A DNA stretch of 64,000 nucleotides from Porphyrobacter sp. ULC335 (GTDB lineage: Bacteria > Pseudomonadota > Alphaproteobacteria > Sphingomonadales > Sphingomonadaceae). The position numbers and the translations under genes are program-made. Shown here one piece after another: positions 42,704-52,569 of the stretch. Numbering within the stretch: the stretch's first letter is position 1; each line of letters starts with the position of its first letter. A model generated the notes under the pieces. The model saw nothing but the letters and a program-made list of their open reading frames with translations, had not been told where the DNA came from and ran no database searches. The DNA is taken from the NCBI RefSeq assembly GCF_025917005.1, contig NZ_CP078091.1:806001-870000 (forward strand). Direction: 5' to 3'.

Positions 42704-45700
42704 ATGGCCGACTATTCCGCCGCCCCTTCTATCGACCGCGCCGAGCTGCGCCGCGCCTATCGGCAAGACGAGGAAGCCTGCATTGCCGAGCGGCTGGAGC
42801 AGGCGGCCCCGGCAGCGCAGGTGCATGGCGCAGCGGCGCGGCTCGCCATCGACCTGATCGAAGGTGCGCGCGGCAAGAAGGCGAGCGGGATTGACGCTTT
42901 CCTGCAGCAATACGGCCTCGATACAGAAGAAGGCATCGCGCTGATGTGCCTTGCCGAAGCGCTGCTGCGCGTGCCCGATGCCGCCACCGCGGACGCGCTG
43001 ATAAAGGACAAGATCGGCAGCATCGACTGGGGCGAACATCTGGGCGAAAGCGCCTCGACCTTCGTCAACGCGGCGACATTCTCGCTGATGCTGACGGGCG
43101 AAGTGCTCGATCCGCCAGATGCGCGGCAGAAGGGGCTGGGCAGCGCCTTCAAGCGCGCGATGAACCGGCTGGGCGAGCCGGTGATCCGCACCGCGACCGG
43201 CCAGGCGATGAAGATCCTTGGCGGGCAATTCGTATTTGGCCGGACAATCGACGAAGCGCTGAAGCGCGCCGCGCCCGAACGCGCCCGGGGGATCACCCAC
43301 TCTTTCGACATGCTCGGCGAGGCAGCGATGACCTTTGCCGATGCCGAGAAGTACCGGCTCAGCTACCAAGCCGCGCTTGAGCGGCTGGCGCGTGAGGCGG
43401 GGGCAGGGGTCGCAGGTTCGCCGGGGATTTCGGTCAAGCTGTCGGCGCTCCACCCCAAATACACCTTCTTCAACGCCGCCGAGGCCCGCGCGGCGATGGT
43501 ACCGATGGTCAAGGCGCTCGCGCTGAAGGCCCGCGATGCGGACATCCACTTCACCATCGACGCCGAGGAGGCCGAGCGGCTCGAACTCAGCATGGACATC
43601 ATCGAGGATCTGGTCGCCGATGATGACCTGTTCCGCCGCCCCGATGGCAGCCGCTGGGAGGGCTTCGGCCTCGCCATCCAGGCGTATCAGAAGCGCGGGG
43701 TCGCCGTGTGCGACTGGGCGGGGAAGCTGGCGCGGCGACACGGGCGCAAGCTGTTCGTGCGGCTGGTCAAGGGCGCCTATTGGGACAGCGAGGTGAAGCT
43801 TTCGCAGGTGGGCGGGTATAACGACTATCCGGTGTTTACCCGCAAGGTCGCGACCGATGTCAGCTACCTCGCCTGCGCGGCGCGGCTGTTTGAACACAGC
43901 GACGTGATCCGCCCGGCCTTTGCCACGCACAACGCCTACACCATCGGCGCGATCAAGCACTTGGCAGGCGGGCGTCCCTTCGAGTTTCAAAGGCTCCACG
44001 GCATGGGCGAGGAGGTCTATGACGCGCTCCACTCTCTGGAGGGCAACCAGCGCACGCCGGTGCGCATCTATGCTCCGGTCGGCGGGCACAAGGAATTGCT
44101 CGCCTATCTGGTGCGCCGCCTGCTCGAGAACGGGGCGAACACCAGCTTCGTCAATCGCATGGGCGATGCCGATATTCCGGCCGAGGAACTGGTGGGCGAT
44201 CCGGTGGCAGAGCTTGCCGCACTCAGCCCGCGCCGCAATCCGGCGATCCCGCTGCCGAGGGACATCTTCGGCCAGCGCCAGAATAGCGCCGGGATCGACC
44301 TGAGCGACCCGCTGGTGCGCGGGCCGCTGCTGGAGCGGTTGGCGATGCTGGAGAGTGCCACGTGGCAGGCAGCGCCGACCTTCGCGGGCGCGCAGGCGGG
44401 TGCGGTGGTCAACGTAAGCTCACCGCATGATCCGTCGCACGTCGTCGGCACCCGCCGCGATGCCACAGCTGAAGAGGTGGAGGCCGCCCTCACCCGCGCC
44501 GCTGCGATCCAGCCCGGCTGGGACGCGCTGGGCGGCGAAACGCGCGCGCTGCTGCTCAAGGAAGCCGCCGACCTGTTCGAAGCGAACGCGGCGGAATTCC
44601 TCAGCCTGTGCCAGCGCGAAGCCGGCAAGACGCTGCTCGATAGCGTGCTGGAGCTGCGCGAGGCGGTCGACTTCCTGCGCTACTACGCTGCCGAGGCGCG
44701 GCGCCAGTTCAGCGCACCCACGATCCTCCCTGGCCCGACCGGCGAGGAAAACTCGCTCTCGCTCCACGGCCGCGGCGTCTTCGCCACGATCAGCCCGTGG
44801 AACTTCCCGCTCGCGATCTTCATCGGCATGGCCTCGGCCGCGCTGGCGGCGGGCAATTCCGTCATCGCCAAGCCCGCCGAGCAAACCCCACTGATCGCGG
44901 CGCTGGCGGTCAAGCTGTGCCATCAGGCCGGCATTCCGCCCGAGGCGCTGCAACTGCTCCCCGGCGCAGGCGAGGTCGGCCAGCTGATCACCGCCGACCC
45001 GCGACTTGCGGGCGTCGCCTTCACCGGCTCGACCGAGACCGCCAAGGCGATCAACCGTGCGCTGGCGAACCGCGACGGGCCGATCGCCACGCTGATCGCC
45101 GAGACCGGCGGGCAGAACGCGATGATCGTCGACAGCTCCGCGCTCCCCGAACAGGTGGTGCGCGACGTTCTCGGCAGCGCCTTCCAGAGCGCAGGGCAGC
45201 GCTGCTCGGCATTGCGGGTACTCTATGTGCAGGAGGACATTGCCGAGGGCGTGCTGGAGATGATCCGCGGCGGCTTCGCGGCGCTGACCGTGGGCGATCC
45301 CGCTGATCTCGCCACCGATGTCGGTCCGGTAATCGACGCAGAGGCGAAGGCGCTGCTCGAAGCGCACATCGCCGATTGCATCGCGAAGGGCCTCAAGGTG
45401 GAACGCCTTCCCGAGACCCCCACCAGCGGGCATTTCGTTGCGCCGACGATCATCGAGATCGGCTCTATCGCCGACCTGGCCAGAGAGAATTTCGGCCCCG
45501 TCCTCCACGTGGTACGCTTCGCCGCGGGCGAGCTGGGCAAGGTGATCTCCGACATCAACGCCACCGGCTTCGGCCTCACCCTGGGCCTCCACAGCCGCAT
45601 CGCCGAGACGCGGCGCTTCGTGCAGGCCCATGCGCGGGTCGGCAATTTCTACGTCAACCGCAACCAGATCGGCGCGGTGGTGGAAAGCCAGCCCTTCGGC

Positions 45701-45832
45701 GGTGAGGGCCTGTCCGGCACCGGACCCAAGGCGGGCGGCCCGCACTACCTCGCGCGCTTCGCCACCGAGCGGGTGATGTGCATCGACACCACGGCGGCCG
45801 GGGGCAATGCGAGCCTGCTGGCAGCGGGCTAG
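42704..45832 (+). CDS. putA: Proline dehydrogenase / glutamate-semialdehyde dehydrogenase
   Basis: Oxidises proline to glutamate with FAD and NAD in two domains. The 1042-residue protein has the PRODH barrel (about residues 100-440; VKLSALHPKY, FVRLVKGAYWD, FATHNAYTIGA) and the ALDH domain (about 480-1000) with ISPWNFPLAIF, the Rossmann GSTETAK, and catalytic Cys834 (SAGQRC). No N-terminal ribbon-helix-helix domain exists, so it is a short-type PutA that does not repress its own gene. It lies at the membrane inner face by family analogy. Confidence 0.96.
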   Translation: MADYSAAPSIDRAELRRAYRQDEEACIAERLEQAAPAAQVHGAAARLAIDLIEGARGKKASGIDAFLQQYGLDTEEGIALMCLAEALLRVPDAATADALIKDKIGSIDWGEHLGESASTFVNAATFSLMLTGEVLDPPDARQKGLGSAFKRAMNRLGEPVIRTATGQAMKILGGQFVFGRTIDEALKRAAPERARGITHSFDMLGEAAMTFADAEKYRLSYQAALERLAREAGAGVAGSPGISVKLSALHPKYTFFNAAEARAAMVPMVKALALKARDADIHFTIDAEEAERLELSMDIIEDLVADDDLFRRPDGSRWEGFGLAIQAYQKRGVAVCDWAGKLARRHGRKLFVRLVKGAYWDSEVKLSQVGGYNDYPVFTRKVATDVSYLACAARLFEHSDVIRPAFATHNAYTIGAIKHLAGGRPFEFQRLHGMGEEVYDALHSLEGNQRTPVRIYAPVGGHKELLAYLVRRLLENGANTSFVNRMGDADIPAEELVGDPVAELAALSPRRNPAIPLPRDIFGQRQNSAGIDLSDPLVRGPLLERLAMLESATWQAAPTFAGAQAGAVVNVSSPHDPSHVVGTRRDATAEEVEAALTRAAAIQPGWDALGGETRALLLKEAADLFEANAAEFLSLCQREAGKTLLDSVLELREAVDFLRYYAAEARRQFSAPTILPGPTGEENSLSLHGRGVFATISPWNFPLAIFIGMASAALAAGNSVIAKPAEQTPLIAALAVKLCHQAGIPPEALQLLPGAGEVGQLITADPRLAGVAFTGSTETAKAINRALANRDGPIATLIAETGGQNAMIVDSSALPEQVVRDVLGSAFQSAGQRCSALRVLYVQEDIAEGVLEMIRGGFAALTVGDPADLATDVGPVIDAEAKALLEAHIADCIAKGLKVERLPETPTSGHFVAPTIIEIGSIADLARENFGPVLHVVRFAAGELGKVISDINATGFGLTLGLHSRIAETRRFVQAHARVGNFYVNRNQIGAVVESQPFGGEGLSGTGPKAGGPHYLARFATERVMCIDTTAAGGNASLLAAG

Positions 45833-45840
45833 GCAGAAGG

Positions 45841-46545
45841 ATGGCGCGCAGCTTCAAGGTCGCAAGCTACAACATCCACAAGGGTGTCGGGACCGACCGC
45901 AAGCGCGATCCGGCGCGCATCCTGCGTGTCTTGCAGGAGGTGGACGCCGATATTGTCTGCCTGCAGGAGGCGGACCTGCGTTTCGGCACCCGCGCCTCCG
46001 TGCTCCCGCACTTCCTGATCGAGGGGCACACCGACTACGTTCCCGTACCGCTTGATGTGCAGCACGATTCGATGGGCTGGCACGGCAATGCGATTCTGGC
46101 CAAGCGTCACGTCAATATCGTGGGCCATGACATCATCCACATCCCCTGCCTCGAACCGCGCGGCGTGGTGACGGCGAGGCTGGAAGTGGCGGGGGCGCAG
46201 GTAAGCGTGTTCGGCATGCACCTCGACCTGTCGGGCCTGTGGCGCGTGCGGCAAGCCCGCGCCATCGCCGCGCTCGCCGATGTGGCGCGCGGGCAGGGGC
46301 CTACGGTGCTGATGGGCGATCTCAACGAATGGCGCGCCAATTCCGGCTGCTTTCGCGAATTCGGGAAGCATTTCACGGTGCTCGATCCCGGGCCCAGCTT
46401 TCCGGGGCGTCGCCCGTTGGGGCGGCTCGACCGGATCATGCATTGCGGGGGGCTGGTGGCGAACGGCTGTGGCGTGCACCGCAGCGCGCTTGCCACGACG
46501 GCGTCCGATCACCTGCCGGTGTGGGCGGAGTTTGGGGTGGGGTGA
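45841..46545 (+). CDS. Endonuclease/exonuclease/phosphatase (EEP) family protein
   Basis: A 234-residue protein with all EEP motifs: VASYNIHKGVGTDRK, IVCLQEADLRF (Glu metal ligand), GMHLDL, VLMGDLNEW (Asp-x-Asn) and DRIMH, ending SDHLPVWAEF. Substrate could be DNA, a phospholipid or a phosphoester. It starts 9 bases after the putA stop, so it is probably in the same transcript. Confidence 0.9.
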   Translation: MARSFKVASYNIHKGVGTDRKRDPARILRVLQEVDADIVCLQEADLRFGTRASVLPHFLIEGHTDYVPVPLDVQHDSMGWHGNAILAKRHVNIVGHDIIHIPCLEPRGVVTARLEVAGAQVSVFGMHLDLSGLWRVRQARAIAALADVARGQGPTVLMGDLNEWRANSGCFREFGKHFTVLDPGPSFPGRRPLGRLDRIMHCGGLVANGCGVHRSALATTASDHLPVWAEFGVG

Positions 46546-46583
46546 GGTTGGGTGGATGACCGCTTTCTGGCGAAGAGCGGGCG

Positions 46584-46967
46584 ATGCTGGAGGGCCGGAA
46601 GTGGGTGGAAAACGGACGGTTGTTGCGCCATCGTTCTTCAATGGATGAAGCAGTCATGGGCGACGTGACCGTCAAGGCGGAGGTGCGACTGCTGCCGGCT
46701 TCAGAGAGCGGTCGTATCGATCCCATAAGAGGGAGCTATCGCCCCAATCACAACTTCTTTGGGCCGGACGACCTGAACATGACGGCCGGCGCCATCGACC
46801 TTCCTGACGGGTGCGAACTGCACCCCGGCCAATCCATGGAGGCGACAATCACCTTCTTGGGTTGGACCGGCCTAGCGGACCAAGTTTATCAGGGCCGCGA
46901 ATGGCGCATCCAAGAAGGTGTGCGCTTGATCGGAATTGGGCGGGTGATCGAGGTTCTGTCACCTTAA
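46584..46967 (+). CDS. Stand-alone EF-Tu domain III-like protein
   Basis: A 127-residue protein. From about residue 29 it reads VKAEVRLLPASESGRIDPIR and SYRPNHNFFGPDDLN, then HPGQSMEATITFL and RLIGIGRVIEV, which is the beta-barrel domain III of elongation factor Tu (VKAEVYVL...GGR...YRPQF, MPGDN, VGAGVV). GTPase and domain II are absent. A truncated duplication or a dedicated small factor is possible. ATGs at 46641 and 46656 are alternative starts. Confidence 0.72.
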   Translation: MLEGRKWVENGRLLRHRSSMDEAVMGDVTVKAEVRLLPASESGRIDPIRGSYRPNHNFFGPDDLNMTAGAIDLPDGCELHPGQSMEATITFLGWTGLADQVYQGREWRIQEGVRLIGIGRVIEVLSP

Positions 46968-47070
46968 GCACGAATGACCGCTGGGATGACGCTGGGGCGA
47001 CGATGAGGCGAGAGGGGATATGTTTCAGCCTGCCCTTGCCGCCGCGCCCGCCATCGGGAATCTCTCTCCC

Positions 47071-47625
47071 ATGGCGATTCTCTCCGATAAATGGATCCGT
47101 ACTCAGGCGCTCGAAAACGGCATGATCGAGCCTTTCGTCGAGGCGCAGCGCCGCGACGGGGTGATCTCCTATGGCCTGTCGTCCTACGGCTATGACGCGC
47201 GGGTCGCGCCGGAATTCAAGATTTTCACGAACGTCGACAGCTCGGTGGTCGACCCCAAGCAGTTCGACCCGAAGAGCTTCGTCGATCGCGAGACCGATTG
47301 CTGCATCATCCCGCCCAATTCCTTCGCGCTGGCCCGCACGGTCGAATATTTTCGCGTGCCGGAAGATGTGCTGGTGATCTGTCTGGGCAAGAGCACCTAT
47401 GCGCGCTGCGGGATCATCGTGAACGTCACCCCGCTGGAGCCGGGCTGGGAGGGCCACGTCACGCTGGAGTTCAGCAACACCACCCCGCTGCCCGCGAAAA
47501 TCTACGCCAATGAAGGCGCGTGCCAGTTCCTGTTCCTGCAAGGTAATGAACGCTGCGAAACCAGCTACAAGGACCGCGCAGGCAAATATATGGGCCAGCG
47601 CGGGGTGACCCTTCCCAGACTCTAG
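47071..47625 (+). CDS. dcd: dCTP deaminase
   Basis: Converts dCTP to dUTP in dTMP synthesis. The 184-residue protein has [48 protein letters not shown], and the active-site Glu in [18 protein letters not shown], with the Gly-rich C-terminus [10 protein letters not shown] that closes the site. Full length for the family. ATG 47071 follows an AATCTCTCTCCC stretch; a longer upstream frame does not match the family start. Confidence 0.96.
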   Translation: MAILSDKWIRTQALENGMIEPFVEAQRRDGVISYGLSSYGYDARVAPEFKIFTNVDSSVVDPKQFDPKSFVDRETDCCIIPPNSFALARTVEYFRVPEDVLVICLGKSTYARCGIIVNVTPLEPGWEGHVTLEFSNTTPLPAKIYANEGACQFLFLQGNERCETSYKDRAGKYMGQRGVTLPRL

Positions 47626-47686
47626 GGCAACTGCTCTAGACTTGCCCCTCTCCCTCGCGCATCAGTCAGCGTAAAGGAGACCAAGC

Positions 47687-48862
47687 ATGACCACCCGCGA
47701 ATTCGACATCATCGTCTATGGCGCCACCGGTTACACTGGGCGGCTTGTGGCGGAGTATCTCGCCCACCATTACGGCAGCCGCGATGACGCGCCGAAGTGG
47801 GCGATGGCGGGCCGTAGCCTCGCCAAGCTGGAGGAAGTGCGCGACGAAATCGGCGCGCCGGCCAACACGCCGCTGGTGGTTGCCAACGCCGATGACAGCG
47901 CCGATCTCGAAGCCATGTGCGCGCGCACCCGCGTGGTCCTCACAACGGTCGGCCCGTACCAGCTGTATGGCGACAAGCTGGTGGCGGCCTGCGTGAAGAC
48001 CGGCACCGATTATGCCGACCTGTGCGGCGAACCGGCGTGGATGGCCGAGAAGATCGCCGAGCATCAAGCCGCCGCTGAAGCCAGCGGCGCGCGCATCTGC
48101 TTCTCGTCAGGCTTCGATTCCATTCCCTTCGATCTCGGCGTGATGATGACGCAGAAGGCCTGTGTGGATCGGTTCGGCAAGCCTGCGCCGCGCATCCGAG
48201 GCCGTGTGCGCGCCATGCAGGGGACGTTCTCCGGCGGCACCGCCGCCAGCCTCGGCGCGACGATGAAGGCGGCGGCGAAAAGCCCCTCCCTTATCAACGT
48301 GCTGCGCAATCCCTTTGCGCTGACCCCGGGCTTCGAGGGGCCGGACCAGCCCTCGGGCATGATCCCGAGCCACGAGGAAGACCTCGGCAAGTGGTCCGCG
48401 CCGTTCGTGATGGCACCGATCAACACCAAGAACGTGCACCGCACCAACTTCCTGCTCGGCCACCCTTACGGGACCGACTTCAAGTATGACGAGATGATGC
48501 TGACCAGCCCCGGCGATGCGGGCAAGGCGGCGGCCAATGCGGCGCTCGAATTCATGAAGAACCCCTTCGGCGCCAAGCCCCCCAAGCCGGGCGAGGGGCC
48601 GACCAAGGAGGAGCGTGAGAACGGCTTCTATGATGTCGTCTTCGTCGCCGACATGGCTGACGGGGGACGCCTGCAATTCGGGGTCAAGGGTCGTTACGAT
48701 CCGGGTTACGGTTCCACCTGCCGGATGCTGAGCGAGACGGGGATCGGGCTGCTTTCCTGCACCAAGCCGGGCGGGATCGGCACGCCGGGGAGCTTCCTGG
48801 GCGAGGATCTGGTCAAGCGGCTCGAAGAGCATGCCGAACTGACATTTGCGGTCGAAAGCTGA
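47687..48862 (+). CDS. Saccharopine dehydrogenase-like enoyl reductase family protein
   Basis: A 391-residue NAD(P)-binding protein. The start IIVYGATGYTGRLVAEYLAHHYG is the Rossmann GxTGxTG, followed by WAMAGRSLAKL and DYADLCGEPAWM. The family includes trans-acting enoyl reductases of lipid synthesis. It resembles their sphingomonad members in length and in SGFDSIPFDLGV. Substrate unknown. AAAGGAGACC lies before the ATG. Confidence 0.9.
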   Translation: MTTREFDIIVYGATGYTGRLVAEYLAHHYGSRDDAPKWAMAGRSLAKLEEVRDEIGAPANTPLVVANADDSADLEAMCARTRVVLTTVGPYQLYGDKLVAACVKTGTDYADLCGEPAWMAEKIAEHQAAAEASGARICFSSGFDSIPFDLGVMMTQKACVDRFGKPAPRIRGRVRAMQGTFSGGTAASLGATMKAAAKSPSLINVLRNPFALTPGFEGPDQPSGMIPSHEEDLGKWSAPFVMAPINTKNVHRTNFLLGHPYGTDFKYDEMMLTSPGDAGKAAANAALEFMKNPFGAKPPKPGEGPTKEERENGFYDVVFVADMADGGRLQFGVKGRYDPGYGSTCRMLSETGIGLLSCTKPGGIGTPGSFLGEDLVKRLEEHAELTFAVES

Positions 48863-48875
48863 GTGCGCGCGAAAA

Positions 48876-48902
48876 GGGGCAGCCGGTCATCCCGACTGCC
48901 CC
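48876..48902. terminator. Bidirectional hairpin terminator
   Basis: GGGGCAG (48876-48882) pairs with CTGCCCC (48896-48902), with an inner CGG/CCG pair, between convergent genes that stop at 48862 and 48939. It is preceded by AAAA, a T run for the leftward transcript. Confidence 0.65.
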
Positions 48903-48938
48903 GATTGCGACCCTCCCTGAACCTGGGTCTGAGCGGGC

Positions 48939-51134
48939 TCAGAAGCTGAGGCGCACGCTCGCACGGAAGTTGCGGCCCACCAGCGGCACGAAGTCCTTGG
49001 TGAAGCTGGCATGGCGGCGGCCGTTGACATCGAAGATGTTGTCGGCGGCAAGCTGCAAGGTCACGTTCTGGTTGTCCGCCAACGGACGCCACGCCACCAG
49101 CGCGTTGACCAGCGTGAAGCTGTTGGTCGGCGTTTCGAAGGTGGTGATGCGGTCCTGCTTGTCGAACCACTGCACTTCGCCGCGAACATCGAAGGCTCCG
49201 GTCTGCGCTTCGAGCGCGCCGAGCAGGCTCAGCGGCGGGATGCGCGGGACGGCGGTGCCATCGGCGAGTTCAGCCTCGACATAGGAGGCGCGCAGATCGG
49301 TGATCAGGCGGAAGCCTTCGGTGTCGATGACCGGATAGTTGATGTCCGCTTCGATCCCGAAGAAGTCGGCGTCCTGCTGGAGGTATTCGAAGACGGGAAG
49401 ATCGTCTTCCTCCTCGCCGGTTTCCTCAAGGAAGATGTAGTTGTTGAACCACTGCTTGAAGACGGTGAAGTTGAATGTCCCCGCGCCGATAGTGCCGCGG
49501 GCATAGGCTTCAAGGCCCCACGCGCTTTCGGTCTCGAGATCGGGATCGCCGATTTCGAAGGCCTGCGTGGCGATGTGCGGTCCGTTGGAGAAGAGTTCCT
49601 CGGCGCTGGGCGCACGTTCGGCGCGCGAGCCGTTGATGCCCATGCGAATGCCCTCGACGCCTTCATAGACGAAGCCGAGCGCGCCGGAGAACGTGTCGTA
49701 GTCCCGTTCGATGCCGAGGGTCTGCGCCTCGACCTTGGTGAACTCGCCGCGGGCAGCCGCTTCGATCTGGAACGGGCCGGTGCCGAATTCCTGAAGGGTG
49801 AAGACGGCAAACTGATCGGTCAGGTTGGGCGGGACATAGGCTTCTGCCCCTACAGCGAAGAAGTCCCGGTGCAGGTACTGGATGCCGCTTGACCCGCGCA
49901 GGGCGCCGCCGGTGTTCTGTACCAATTCGGCGCGCGCTTCGACGCTGGTCGAATCAAAGGTGGTCCCGACTTCAGGCCCCTCGAATTCGGTGTGGGTGTA
50001 GTCCGAATAGCCGACACGCAGCTTCAGCCGTTCGAAGGTGCCGTCGCCGAGGTAGGCGTCGCCCTTGAAGTCGGCGCGGAACTGCTGGAGTCCGATGCGG
50101 ACGATTTCCTCGCCCTCCTCTTCCTCCCCGCCTTCTTCGCCGTGCGCATGCTCGAGACCGGGGCGCTTGATGACGCCGTAATTGGTATCGTACCAGCCGA
50201 GCGAGGCGCCGAAGGTGCTTTCGCCCAGGATCACGCCCAGACCGGCGTTGATCGTCCAGCTTTCCATATCGCTGTTGGGCACGAAGCCGCGCTGGTTAGC
50301 TGCTTCGCGGTATTCCGCGGCTTCCTCAGGCTCGCCGTCGGCCTGCTTTTCGGCCGCTTCCTCAAGCAGTTCCTCACGCAGTTCGGGCGAGAGCTGGAAG
50401 CCGCCGATCTCCATGTTGCCGGTCTTGCGCCACGACCCGTCGACATGGAACACGAGGTTCGACCCGATCCCGACATCGAGGCTGGCCGCGCCGGTGCGCA
50501 GATTGGTTGCGCTGTCGACACCGCCAAAGGCATCGAGGTGGAAGTCTTCATCGGGCATCCGTGTCGGGATGCGCTTGTCGATCACGTTGACTGCACCGCC
50601 GATTGCCTGGCTGCCGTACAGCAGCACCGCAGGGCCGCGCAGCACCTCGATCCGTTCGACCGTGATGGGCTCGATCGTGGTGGCATGATCGACCGAGGTG
50701 TTCGACACATCGGCGGTGCCGACACCGTCGACCAGCACGCGGACGCGCTCGCCCTGCTGGCCGCGCAGGACCGGGCGTGAGGAGCCGGGGGCGAAGCTGG
50801 TCGCCGAGACGCCGGGGATCTTGGTGAGCAGATCGCCGATCTGTCCGGTCACGGCGTCGCGCTGGATCTCGCGGATTTCCAGCACGCTGGTGCCGGCGAG
50901 GAGATCGAGTTCCTTCAGCCCGTTGGCGCTGACGATGATGGTGCCCCCCGCATCGCTCTGGCGGTTATGGACGTCATCCTCGACCTTGCCGGTACCGGTT
51001 TCCGGCTGCTGCTCTGCCGCGTCAGCACCGGCCTCGGCCGTGTCGGCAAGAGCAGGTGTCGCGGTGAAGGCGAGGCCCAGCACAGTGGCCAGTGCGAGGC
51101 GCGAGGATGCAAGGCGGATCTTGCTGTCAGTCAT
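48939..51134 (-). CDS. TonB-dependent receptor, ZnuD-like
   Basis: A 731-residue outer-membrane receptor. Signal peptide (1-30), then the plug (IIVSANGLKELDLLAGTSVL, VLRGQQGERVRVLVDG, RIEVLRGPAVLLYG), then a beta-barrel ending in RNFRASVRLSF. An extracellular loop has HAHGEEGGEEEEGEE, the His/acidic cluster seen in zinc receptors such as ZnuD. Zinc or another divalent metal is the probable cargo. A candidate metal-regulator palindrome lies just upstream. Confidence 0.85.
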   Translation of the reverse strand: MTDSKIRLASSRLALATVLGLAFTATPALADTAEAGADAAEQQPETGTGKVEDDVHNRQSDAGGTIIVSANGLKELDLLAGTSVLEIREIQRDAVTGQIGDLLTKIPGVSATSFAPGSSRPVLRGQQGERVRVLVDGVGTADVSNTSVDHATTIEPITVERIEVLRGPAVLLYGSQAIGGAVNVIDKRIPTRMPDEDFHLDAFGGVDSATNLRTGAASLDVGIGSNLVFHVDGSWRKTGNMEIGGFQLSPELREELLEEAAEKQADGEPEEAAEYREAANQRGFVPNSDMESWTINAGLGVILGESTFGASLGWYDTNYGVIKRPGLEHAHGEEGGEEEEGEEIVRIGLQQFRADFKGDAYLGDGTFERLKLRVGYSDYTHTEFEGPEVGTTFDSTSVEARAELVQNTGGALRGSSGIQYLHRDFFAVGAEAYVPPNLTDQFAVFTLQEFGTGPFQIEAAARGEFTKVEAQTLGIERDYDTFSGALGFVYEGVEGIRMGINGSRAERAPSAEELFSNGPHIATQAFEIGDPDLETESAWGLEAYARGTIGAGTFNFTVFKQWFNNYIFLEETGEEEDDLPVFEYLQQDADFFGIEADINYPVIDTEGFRLITDLRASYVEAELADGTAVPRIPPLSLLGALEAQTGAFDVRGEVQWFDKQDRITTFETPTNSFTLVNALVAWRPLADNQNVTLQLAADNIFDVNGRRHASFTKDFVPLVGRNFRASVRLSF

Positions 51135-51162
51135 GGGAGGTCCCGTTGCTAAGGTGGTATTG

Positions 51163-51182
51163 GATAAATGAGATAACGTATC
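51163..51182 (-). promoter_or_regulatory. Candidate Zur-type palindrome
   Basis: GATAAATGAGATAACGTATC has palindromic ends (GATA...TATC) and an ATAAC half like Zur boxes. It lies 29 bases upstream of the receptor start. The left half is degenerate, so this is a weak call supported mainly by the zinc-like receptor. Confidence 0.3.
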
Positions 51183-51322
51183 ACGCGCCTAGCGTCGTGC
51201 TCGTCGAATGCAAGCCAAAATTGGCCCGACGGCGGTTTGTAGCCGACGAACGGTTGCGTCCGTCGGGCGCGATTTCCCGCCCCAAATCAGCCCTAGGCTT
51301 GCAGACTCGATAGAAAAAACTG

Positions 51323-51336
51323 ATAAATATGATCTT
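51323..51336. promoter_or_regulatory. Galactose regulon operator 1 (upstream of GH43 gene)
   Basis: ATAAATATGATCTT shares the core ATNNATAYGAT with three other sites at 53964, 57900 and 59124. It lies 104 bases upstream of the GH43 start at 51440. This is the least conserved copy of the four. The likely ligand is the FadR/GntR protein encoded at 61696. Confidence 0.45.
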
Positions 51337-51439
51337 TAAGCGAGAGCTGGATGTTATGGTCCTGTCACGTCGGCGCCAGTCAGCCGGTCTTCCAGTTCAT
51401 CTGACGGGACACCTAGTCCTGACGCGGGGGCGGTAACCT

Positions 51440-52450
51440 ATGCGATATCATGTCGGAGTTTTCGCTTTACTCCTGTCCGGATGCGTCACCGCAAGCCCGG
51501 ACGAACTGCCGCCGGGGCCGTGGGTGGCGATCGATGCAGACTTTCCCGATCCAGCGATCGTCCGGGCTGATGACGGCACCTATTACGCCTATGCCACACA
51601 GGGGCGGATAGATGGGCGCATGGTCAACGTGCAGATCGCCCGATCGTCTGATCTGCGCAAATGGGAGCGCGCCGGCGATGCTCTGCCCGAAAAGCCCGGC
51701 TGGGCCAGCCAGACACAAGACTTCTGGGCGCCGCATGTCAGCCGTTTCGGACAACGCTATGTCCTTCACTATTCTGCCAAACCGGACTCAGCATTGGCCG
51801 ATCCCGAGCAAGGGCTGTGCCTTGCGGTGGCTACGTCAGATCGGCCGGACGGGCCGTTTACCGACATGGGCAAACCGTTGCTGTGCGGCGAGAGTTTCAT
51901 CAACATTGATCCTATGGTCTTCGACGATCCACGGACCGGCAAGCGTCTGCTGTACTGGGGGTCGGGCTTTGGTCCCATCAAGGTGCAAGAATTGGCCCCC
52001 GATGGAATGTCATTTGCGGTCGGCAGCGCGCCTGTCGACCTGATCGCGGTGGAGCAGACAGACGATCCGGCAAGCTATCGCAGGCTGGTCGAGGCCCCAT
52101 GGGTGATTTACCGCAAGGGCTGGTACTATCTGTTCTTCTCCGGCGATAATTGCTGCGGGCCGAACGCTCACTATGCCGTGATGGTCGCGCGATCGCGCAG
52201 TGCAACGGGACCGTTCAGCGTCAATCCTGCTAACAACGGTGTTATTCTGGAAGCGGCGTCCGGCTGGGTGGCCCCCGGTCACAATGCCGTCGCCGAAGAT
52301 GGCGATGGCAAGATGGTCATTCTCTACCATGCTGTCGATGCAGACAGACCGCGCAGCGCACCTCAGGATGAAGTGAACACACGCCGCATCATGCTTGTTG
52401 ATCACTTGGTATGGCGGAACGGGTGGCCAGTCGTCGGGCGCGGCAATTGA
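51440..52450 (+). CDS. GH43 family glycoside hydrolase, lipoprotein
   Basis: A 336-residue protein with lipobox LSGC (Cys15). The five-bladed propeller motifs are DFPDPAIVR (general-base Asp), INIDPMVFDD (second Asp) and LVEAPWVIYR (general-acid Glu). GH43 enzymes remove arabinose, xylose or galactose from plant polysaccharides; a galactan or arabinan is likely from its neighbours. It is lipid-anchored, facing the periplasm or outside. A shared operator motif precedes it. Confidence 0.88.
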   Translation: MRYHVGVFALLLSGCVTASPDELPPGPWVAIDADFPDPAIVRADDGTYYAYATQGRIDGRMVNVQIARSSDLRKWERAGDALPEKPGWASQTQDFWAPHVSRFGQRYVLHYSAKPDSALADPEQGLCLAVATSDRPDGPFTDMGKPLLCGESFINIDPMVFDDPRTGKRLLYWGSGFGPIKVQELAPDGMSFAVGSAPVDLIAVEQTDDPASYRRLVEAPWVIYRKGWYYLFFSGDNCCGPNAHYAVMVARSRSATGPFSVNPANNGVILEAASGWVAPGHNAVAEDGDGKMVILYHAVDADRPRSAPQDEVNTRRIMLVDHLVWRNGWPVVGRGN

Positions 52451-52511
52451 CATCTTTTGGCTTGCGATCCGTCAATGAACCAGTGCCACGGCCATTCGGC
52501 CATCCACGTTT

Positions 52512-52569
52512 GTCCTGACGGCGGCAATACACCGGGACTTGCCAAGGCGCCCCATACCCCCGTCAGGAC
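52512..52569. repeat. 10-bp perfect inverted repeat after the GH43 gene
   Basis: GTCCTGACGG (52512-52521) and CCGTCAGGAC (52560-52569) flank 38 bases. It lies 60 bases after the GH43 stop, in a 227-base gap with no other clear feature. It may end the GH43 transcript, but there is no T run. Confidence 0.4.
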
